Below are positions 6,134-9,907 of a DNA stretch of 9,907 nt, in pieces. Position 1 is the stretch's first letter, and the number at the start of each line of letters is the position of its first letter. This DNA comes from Chloroflexota bacterium. GTDB taxonomy: Bacteria > Chloroflexota > Limnocylindria > Limnocylindrales > CSP1-4. The stretch covers positions 1-9,907 of the forward strand of contig VGPE01000090.1 in the NCBI GenBank assembly GCA_016875645.1, in the 5' to 3' direction. The position numbers were made by a program, and so were the translations under genes. The notes below the pieces were generated by a model. It worked only from the letters and a program-made list of their open reading frames with translations, did not search any database and was not told where the DNA came from.

Positions 6134-7573
6134 ATGTCCCAGGAGTGGGTGTACACCCTCGTCTTCCTTGCCTGGCTGCTGGGCGCCGCGGCGTTCGTGA
6201 TCGGGCTCCACCAGATGAACTCGCCTGCGACCGCGCGGCAGGGCAACCGGATCAGCGCCGTCGGGATGGCCGTGGCCGTCATCGCCACCGTCGTGTGGCT
6301 GGTGTCGCTGGGCGTACTGCGAACCGAGGCGATCCTGATCATCGTGGTCGGCGGCGCGATCGGCGGCGGGGCGGGCTGGTGGCTGGCCCGCACCGTGAAG
6401 ATGACCGCGATGCCCCAGCTGGTGTCGCTGTTCAATGCCGTCGGCGGCGGCGCAGCAGCCCTGGTCGCGATCGACGACTACATCCGCGTACAGGGCACGC
6501 CCGAGGAGTCGATCTCAACCGCGATCTTCGTGGTGCTGGGAGCCGTCATCGGCTCGGTCACCTTCTCGGGCTCGCTGATCGCCTCCGGCAAGTTGATGGG
6601 CCGGATCAGCGGCAAGCCGATCCCGGTCCCGGGTGGCCGCATCACCACGCTCGGCCTGGCCGCCCTGACCGTGCTCGGCCTGCTGCTCCTGGTCCTGGGG
6701 GCAGACGGCGGCCCGCTCACCCTCGACCCGACGGTCAAGAACCTCGTCCTGCTGGGGATCGTGGCGGCCGCCCTGACGTTCGGCGTGGCGATGGTGCTGC
6801 CGATCGGCGGCGCCGACATGCCGGTCGTCATTTCGCTGCTGAACTCGTTCACCGGCACCGCCGCCGCGATGGCGGGCTTCGTGATCAACAACCCCGTGCT
6901 CATCGTGGCCGGTGCCCTGGTGGGTGCCGCAGGCGGAATCCTGACCAAGCTCATGGCCGACGCGATGAACCGCTCGATCATGAACATCATCGCCGGCGGC
7001 TTCGGCGGCGGCGAGGGAACGGTCGCGGCGGCAGGCGAGGGCGGATCCGTCCGCGAGCTCGGTGTCGACGACGCGGCGATCCAGCTGGCATACGCCTCGA
7101 AGGTGATCATCGTGCCCGGCTACGGCCTCGCGGTGGCCCAGGCCCAGCACGCGGTCCGCGAGCTTGCGGAGCAGCTGGAGTCACGCGGCGTCGAGGTCTC
7201 GTACGCGATCCACCCGGTCGCGGGCCGGATGCCCGGGCACATGAACGTGCTCCTTGCCGAGGCCAACGTCCCCTACCCCGCCCTGCGCGAGATGGAGGAC
7301 ATCAACCCCGAGTTCGACCGGACCGACGTGGCCCTGGTCGTCGGTGCGAACGACGTGACGAACCCGTCCGCCAGGCGGCCCGGGTCCGCGATCTCGGGCA
7401 TGCCGATCCTCGACGTGGACCACGCCAAGGCGATCATCGTCATCAAGCGCTCGATGGGCCGCGGCTACGCGGGCATCGACAACGAGCTCTACACGAACAC
7501 CAAGACCGGCATGTTGTTCGCCGACGCGAAGGACGGCCTCGCGGCTCTGACGGCGGCTGTCAAGGGGCTCTAG
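6134..7573 (+). CDS. pntB: NAD(P)+ transhydrogenase beta subunit (membrane domain II and NADP(H)-binding domain III)
   Basis: The product has 479 residues, full length for PntB. Residues 1-290 carry eight or nine membrane helices with the conserved stretches MPQLVSLFNAVGGGAAALVA (93-112), GADMPVVISLLNSFTGTAAA (226-245) and AGGILTKLMADAMNRS (266-281). Domain III is complete: VPGYGLAVAQAQ (327-338) for the NADP pyrophosphate, VAGRMPGHMNVLLAEANVPY (362-381), GANDVTNP (404-411), GMPILDV (422-428) and KRSMGRGYAGIDN (438-450). With pntAA/pntAB this forms an enzyme that uses the proton gradient to drive NADPH formation from NADH. The last 14 bp overlap the 3' end of the convergent regulator stub, and no strong terminator follows. 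Confidence 0.97.
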   Translation: MSQEWVYTLVFLAWLLGAAAFVIGLHQMNSPATARQGNRISAVGMAVAVIATVVWLVSLGVLRTEAILIIVVGGAIGGGAGWWLARTVKMTAMPQLVSLFNAVGGGAAALVAIDDYIRVQGTPEESISTAIFVVLGAVIGSVTFSGSLIASGKLMGRISGKPIPVPGGRITTLGLAALTVLGLLLLVLGADGGPLTLDPTVKNLVLLGIVAAALTFGVAMVLPIGGADMPVVISLLNSFTGTAAAMAGFVINNPVLIVAGALVGAAGGILTKLMADAMNRSIMNIIAGGFGGGEGTVAAAGEGGSVRELGVDDAAIQLAYASKVIIVPGYGLAVAQAQHAVRELAEQLESRGVEVSYAIHPVAGRMPGHMNVLLAEANVPYPALREMEDINPEFDRTDVALVVGANDVTNPSARRPGSAISGMPILDVDHAKAIIVIKRSMGRGYAGIDNELYTNTKTGMLFADAKDGLAALTAAVKGL

Positions 7574-7979
7574 CGGCTGCAGCGGCGAGGAGAGGCGGGA
7601 GAAAGGCGGAGAGGCGGGCGAGGCGGGGCGCCAGCGACGGGATCATCCGTCCGAGGCCCTCGCCACCGGTCCCCACCAGCTCGGCGAGGGCGCGATCGTC
7701 GGCCACCTCGAGGAGCGGCCGCAGCGCATCGCAGACCGGGCGATAGGGGGCGCCCGTCGTCGCGGGCGACGCGGCGCCCCGCAACACCAGGAATGGCTGG
7801 CTCAGCCCCTCGACACGCCGCTCGGCCTCGGTGAGGAAGCGGGTGGCCCCGACGCCGCCGCGGGCGGTCAGCACGACCGTGGCCGTGCGCCCTTCCGCAA
7901 CCTCGCCGAGCACGCTCGCGAGGTGGGCAAGTTCACGGCGTCGGCCAATGAACGCAGCGCTCATGATGGAGAGCGGCAT
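7560..7979 (-). CDS. N-terminal stub of a large AAA-type (LuxR/MalT-like) regulator, probably a gene remnant
   Basis: The product has 139 residues from ATG 7979 (ATG 7964 is an alternative). The start SAAFIGRRRELAHLASVLGE followed by a P-loop region and LRGAASPATTGAPYRPVCDALRPLL (67-90) is the typical opening of AAA_16 ATPase domains in large transcriptional regulators, which normally run to about 900 residues or more. The P-loop equivalent, ARGGVGATRF (39-48), has Ala45 where the catalytic Lys of GxxGxGK(T/S) should be, so ATP binding is doubtful. The reading frame stops inside the 3' end of pntB after an Ala-rich tail, with no Walker B, sensor or HTH. The tail is encoded by four AGGCGG copies between 7593 and 7626. 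It is most simply a gene cut off at the pntB junction. No Shine-Dalgarno is present, but a TANNNT hexamer sits 6 nt upstream. Confidence 0.6.
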   Translation of the reverse strand: MPLSIMSAAFIGRRRELAHLASVLGEVAEGRTATVVLTARGGVGATRFLTEAERRVEGLSQPFLVLRGAASPATTGAPYRPVCDALRPLLEVADDRALAELVGTGGEGLGRMIPSLAPRLARLSAFLPPLLAAAAARAP

Positions 7980-7991
7980 CGCCGAATTCTA
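7980..7991 (-). promoter_or_regulatory. Putative leaderless -10 for the regulator stub
   Basis: On the minus strand TAGAAT (7991-7986) is followed by six bases and then ATG (7979). This TANNNT-N6-start layout puts the transcription start at or next to the start codon, as in leaderless genes of Actinobacteria, Deinococcus and related groups. There is no Shine-Dalgarno in the same stretch. No convincing -35 is seen. Confidence 0.5.
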
Positions 7992-8126
7992 GGCACGCGG
8001 CGGACGGTTCCGAGGCTGAAACGGCAGTGCCACGGTGGCCCGGAGCCAGGATCCATTCGCTGTGTGCGTGGCGGCCCCGCACTCGGCCGGGGCCCGGGCG
8101 GCCCGCCGCCGCGAGGCGCTCCCGGC

Positions 8127-8138
8127 TACGCTGCCCCC
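8127..8138 (+). promoter_or_regulatory. Putative leaderless -10 for the DNA methyltransferase
   Basis: TACGCT (8127-8132) is followed by six bases and GTG 8139, the same TANNNT-N6-start spacing as for the divergent stub. No Shine-Dalgarno is visible before the GTG. Upstream, GGCCCCG (8073-8079) and CGGGGCC (8088-8094) can form a 7-bp hairpin within the 159-bp divergent spacer. Confidence 0.45.
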
Positions 8139-9056
8139 GTGACCGACCGCTCCGCGACCCATCCGGGGAACACCCTGAACGAGCTTTCGGGCGAGGAGTG
8201 GCTCTATTTCACCAAGTCGCTCTGGACCACCGCCTACCCATCGGAGCTGGGCCACGCACGCCGACGCGCGCACGGCGCCAACAAGCCGCCACGGCTCATG
8301 GCGCGCCTGATCGAGTTCTTCACGCGCGGCGGCGAGCTCGTACTGGACCCGTTCGCGGGGGTGGGCGGCACGCTGCTGGGCGCCGCCATCGCGCGGACAC
8401 CGCGGCGCGCCCTTGGAATCGAGCTCGAGCCCCGCTGGGCGGCGGTCTTCGACGAGGTGGTCCGCGACGCGCTGGCCGAGCGCGACGGGCTGGGACCGGA
8501 ACTGGCCGATATCGGGCCCACCGACCCCGGCGGCCCGCGCCGCTTCGACCCGTCAGGGCTGGAACTGCGGATCGGCGACGCGCTCGCCCTCCTGCCCGCC
8601 ATCCCGGACGCGTCCATCGACTTCGTGGGGACCGATCCGCCCTACAACGTGCAACTGCCGCTCACCATGTCCGGCGGTCCGCTGTCCGAGACGCACGCCA
8701 ACCGGCGGACCGACTACGCCATGGTCACCGAGCACCCGGCCGACCTCGCCAACAGCCCCGACTACGGGACCTACCTGGACCGGATGGAGCAGGTGTTCGG
8801 CGAGATGCGGCGCGTGCTGCGCCCGGGGCGCTACGCCGCGGTCATCGTGCGCGATGCCTACCAGGCCGGTCGCTACCTCTTCACGGCTGCCGACCTCGGG
8901 GCGCGGGCGACGCGTGCAGGGCTTGTCGTCAAGGGTGACGTCATCTGGTACCAGGCGGGCACACGCCTCCGTCCGTACGGCTACCCGAAGGCGTTCGTGC
9001 CCAACATCACGCATCAGCACATCGTCGTGCTGCGGCGGGAGCCGGCGAAGAGGTGA
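8139..9056 (+). CDS. DNA amino-methyltransferase (N6-adenine or N4-cytosine, DPPY type), orphan
   Basis: The product has 305 residues from GTG 8139; the frame is open further left, but that part is antisense to the regulator stub and low in complexity. SAM-binding motif I is DPFAGVGGTLLGA (70-82), motif II is GIELEPRW (93-100), and catalytic motif IV is TDPPYN (165-170), preceded by GDALALLP (146-153). Motif I precedes IV, with a substrate-facing segment (171-215) after it and a C-terminal sheet with VLRPGRYAAVIVRD, VIWYQ and NITHQHIVVLRRE. The N-terminus has the conserved-looking EEWLYFTKSLWTTAYP, as in stand-alone site-specific methyltransferases that act on DNA amino groups. The target base and sequence cannot be read off. 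No endonuclease or specificity subunit is adjacent, so a regulatory or housekeeping mark is as likely as restriction. Confidence 0.85.
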   Translation: MTDRSATHPGNTLNELSGEEWLYFTKSLWTTAYPSELGHARRRAHGANKPPRLMARLIEFFTRGGELVLDPFAGVGGTLLGAAIARTPRRALGIELEPRWAAVFDEVVRDALAERDGLGPELADIGPTDPGGPRRFDPSGLELRIGDALALLPAIPDASIDFVGTDPPYNVQLPLTMSGGPLSETHANRRTDYAMVTEHPADLANSPDYGTYLDRMEQVFGEMRRVLRPGRYAAVIVRDAYQAGRYLFTAADLGARATRAGLVVKGDVIWYQAGTRLRPYGYPKAFVPNITHQHIVVLRREPAKR

Positions 9057-9060
9057 CGAT

Positions 9061-9078
9061 GCCGGGGCGGACCCCGGC
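9061..9078 (+). terminator. Hairpin just after the methyltransferase gene
   Basis: GCCGGGG (9061-9067) and CCCCGGC (9072-9078) form a perfect 7-bp stem with loop CGGA, starting 5 bp after the TGA. There is no T-tract; the following bases are C-rich. The position suggests transcript termination. Confidence 0.45.
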
Positions 9079-9485
9079 CCCCGGTGCCGCAACCCGCCCA
9101 CGAACGGGCCTCCGCAGCGCGACTCATTGACGCCGCAGGCATTCACCGCGGCGGACCGCCGCTGCCGCGGCCGGAACCCCGGGCCCCGGACCCCGGTGCC
9201 GCGGCCCACGCCCATGAGGCGCCGTGCGTCCGACGCACGAACGGACCGCCTCGCAACGATGACATGCGCCGGGCGCACGACAGGACGGCAGACGGACCCG
9301 GATCCCGCCTCTCTGTCGCGCCAGGGCGCGTCCGGTGCACGCGGCGACCAGGTTGCGGCCGGGTCGTGCGGGTGGCGCACGAGGTGGCCGGACCGGAACC
9401 GGTCCGGGAATCGAACGGCCGACCCGGGTGAGCCGGGCCGGCCGCTGCGAGATCCTCGTCCAGGCGTTTGGCCGCCGGGTGTCGG
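9079..9485. other. Non-coding, hairpin-rich intergenic stretch
   Basis: About 400 bp without a believable gene: open frames here are rich in Arg, Pro and Gly with no recognisable sequence. It holds a direct repeat CCCCGGTGCCGC (9079-9090 and 9191-9202), CACGAACGG twice (9099-9107 and 9236-9244), a stem CGTGCGT/ACGCACG (9223-9239), and a 9-bp stem CCGGACCGG-AA-CCGGTCCGG (9388-9407). It lies between two convergent genes, so it is a 3' region for both. It may be decayed coding sequence or a structured RNA; no known RNA family was recognised. Confidence 0.5.
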
Positions 9486-9656
9486 CTAGATCGAGTTGCC
9501 GACCGTGCTCAGGATCGTGCTGACCTGGCCGCCCAGGAAGATCAGGGCGACGATCGCGACGATGGCGATCAGGGCGAGGATCAGCGCGTACTCGGCGAGG
9601 CCCTGGCCGTCCTCTTCGGAGCGGATGCGGGCAATCAGCGAGTGGACGAGCGACAT
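9486..9656 (-). CDS. flp: Flp/Fap-type type IVb prepilin
   Basis: The product has 56 residues from ATG 9656, preceded by AGGAAGGA 9 nt upstream. A short charged leader (1-17) contains RIRSEEDG, followed by QGLAEYALILALIAIVAIVA and FLGGQVSTILSTVGNSI. The G-x4-E-Y motif (Gly17, Glu22, Tyr23) is the recognition site of the TadV-type prepilin peptidase; cleavage after Gly17 would leave a mature pilin of 39 residues that is mostly one hydrophobic helix. Flp pilins assemble through the Tad machinery (TadA ATPase, TadB/C, RcpA) into thin fibres for adhesion. None of those genes is in the window, so they lie elsewhere, or further along on the right. Length and motif are typical, so the call is firm despite the small size. 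Confidence 0.92.
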   Translation of the reverse strand: MSLVHSLIARIRSEEDGQGLAEYALILALIAIVAIVALIFLGGQVSTILSTVGNSI

Positions 9657-9696
9657 GGGGATGCGTCCTTCCTATTCCAGCACCGTTGATCCGCCC

Positions 9697-9715
9697 ACGG
9701 CCCGAGCCGGGCCGT
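9697..9715 (-). promoter_or_regulatory. Hairpin upstream of flp
   Basis: ACGGCCCG (9697-9704) and CGGGCCGT (9708-9715) form a perfect 8-bp stem with a 3-nt loop, 41 bp upstream of the flp start. It may be a terminator of a gene further right or a stem in the flp leader. No other gene is evident in 9657-9907. Confidence 0.4.
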
Positions 9716-9890
9716 CGTGTCGCCGATCAGGGTGGCGGTTGCTCCTGCCCATACGGTACCGAGGTGCCCGTCCCGGAGCGATAGGGCAAACGGGCTGATC
9801 TGGTCCAGAAGATGGTCCCATTCGGGCGGGGCGGGGCCGGCCCGCGACCCCGGTCCGGCCCCCTCGCTGCAGCTCGAGCAGTCATTCGCG

Positions 9891-9907
9891 GGGCCCGCGG
9901 CGGGCCC
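9891..9907. repeat. Inverted repeat at the window edge
   Basis: GGGCCCGC (9891-9898) and GCGGGCCC (9900-9907) are perfect complements around a single G. The dyad reaches the last base, so the arms may be longer outside the window. It may be part of a terminator or a cruciform-prone site. Confidence 0.4.

Noticed and set aside
7590..7630. AGGCGG repeats as a possible tandem-repeat array or G-quadruplex
   Set aside because: Only four short, irregularly spaced copies within the tail of the regulator stub; codon-level Ala/Leu/Pro bias explains them as well.
6145..7746. Long plus-strand frame overlapping pntB
   Set aside because: A frame-shifted shadow of pntB: Arg/Gly-rich with none of the conserved transhydrogenase motifs.
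8553..9380. Minus-strand frame of about 275 codons over the methyltransferase 3' half and beyond
   Set aside because: It is antisense to a gene with clear catalytic motifs and its product is low-complexity Arg/Gly/Val-rich sequence.
9387..9475. tRNA-like T-loop (GTTCGATTCCC) on the minus strand near 9403-9413
   Set aside because: The bases flanking TTCGATT do not pair as a T stem beyond one pair, and no anticodon arm or acceptor stem can be folded; at most a very decayed tRNA fragment.
1..9907. CRISPR array, insertion sequence, prophage, toxin-antitoxin or biosynthetic cluster
   Set aside because: No regular direct repeats with spacers, no transposase or integrase, no phage structural gene and no toxin or antitoxin family could be identified on either strand.

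Overview
The window is a GC-rich (roughly 70% by eye) bacterial chromosome segment of about 9.9 kb with dense coding on both strands. Its gene content fits a high-GC Chloroflexota or related Terrabacteria lineage (split pntAA/pntAB/pntB, a SpoIID-domain protein fused to FG-GAP repeats, a Flp pilin, start codons placed as if leaderless), but nothing here fixes the taxon. No phage, IS, CRISPR, rRNA or complete tRNA gene is visible.

Left end (1-950). The last 62 codons of a membrane protein, most like the C-terminus of a P-type cation ATPase, run into an antisense 3' remnant of a CPA1-type Na+/H+ antiporter (200-319, minus). That remnant is cut off by a blue-copper (cupredoxin) coding sequence that has no signal peptide, so this looks like a rearrangement scar. 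A perfect 14-bp hairpin (863-896) separates the cupredoxin from the convergent genes to its right.

Minus-strand block (948-4299). In transcription order this holds a secreted SpoIID/FG-GAP protein (4299-2527), a YbjN-like small protein 53 bp downstream (2473-2039), a 206-bp gap with an inverted-repeat element, a GC hairpin and a palindrome, and a cytosolic protein made of two copies of one unrecognised domain (1832-948).

Plus-strand operon (4635-7573). pntAA, pntAB and pntB encode a complete proton-translocating NAD(P)+ transhydrogenase. They are tightly coupled: a 4-base overlap, then a 3-base gap. The 335-bp divergent spacer upstream holds short repeats and weak promoter-like hexamers.

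Right end (7560-9907). A 139-codon N-terminal stub of a large AAA/LuxR-type regulator, with the P-loop lysine replaced, converges on and slightly overlaps pntB. Divergent from it is a DPPY-type DNA methyltransferase with no restriction partner in view. Both starts sit exactly 6 nt after a TANNNT hexamer and lack a Shine-Dalgarno, which suggests leaderless transcripts. A 430-bp non-coding, hairpin-rich stretch follows, then a 56-residue Flp-type prepilin on the minus strand.

I see no convincing new multi-gene defence or mobile system. The most unusual points are the antiporter/cupredoxin junction, the inverted-repeat element at 1871-2013, the tandem-domain protein of unknown function, and the regulator stub beside an orphan methyltransferase.
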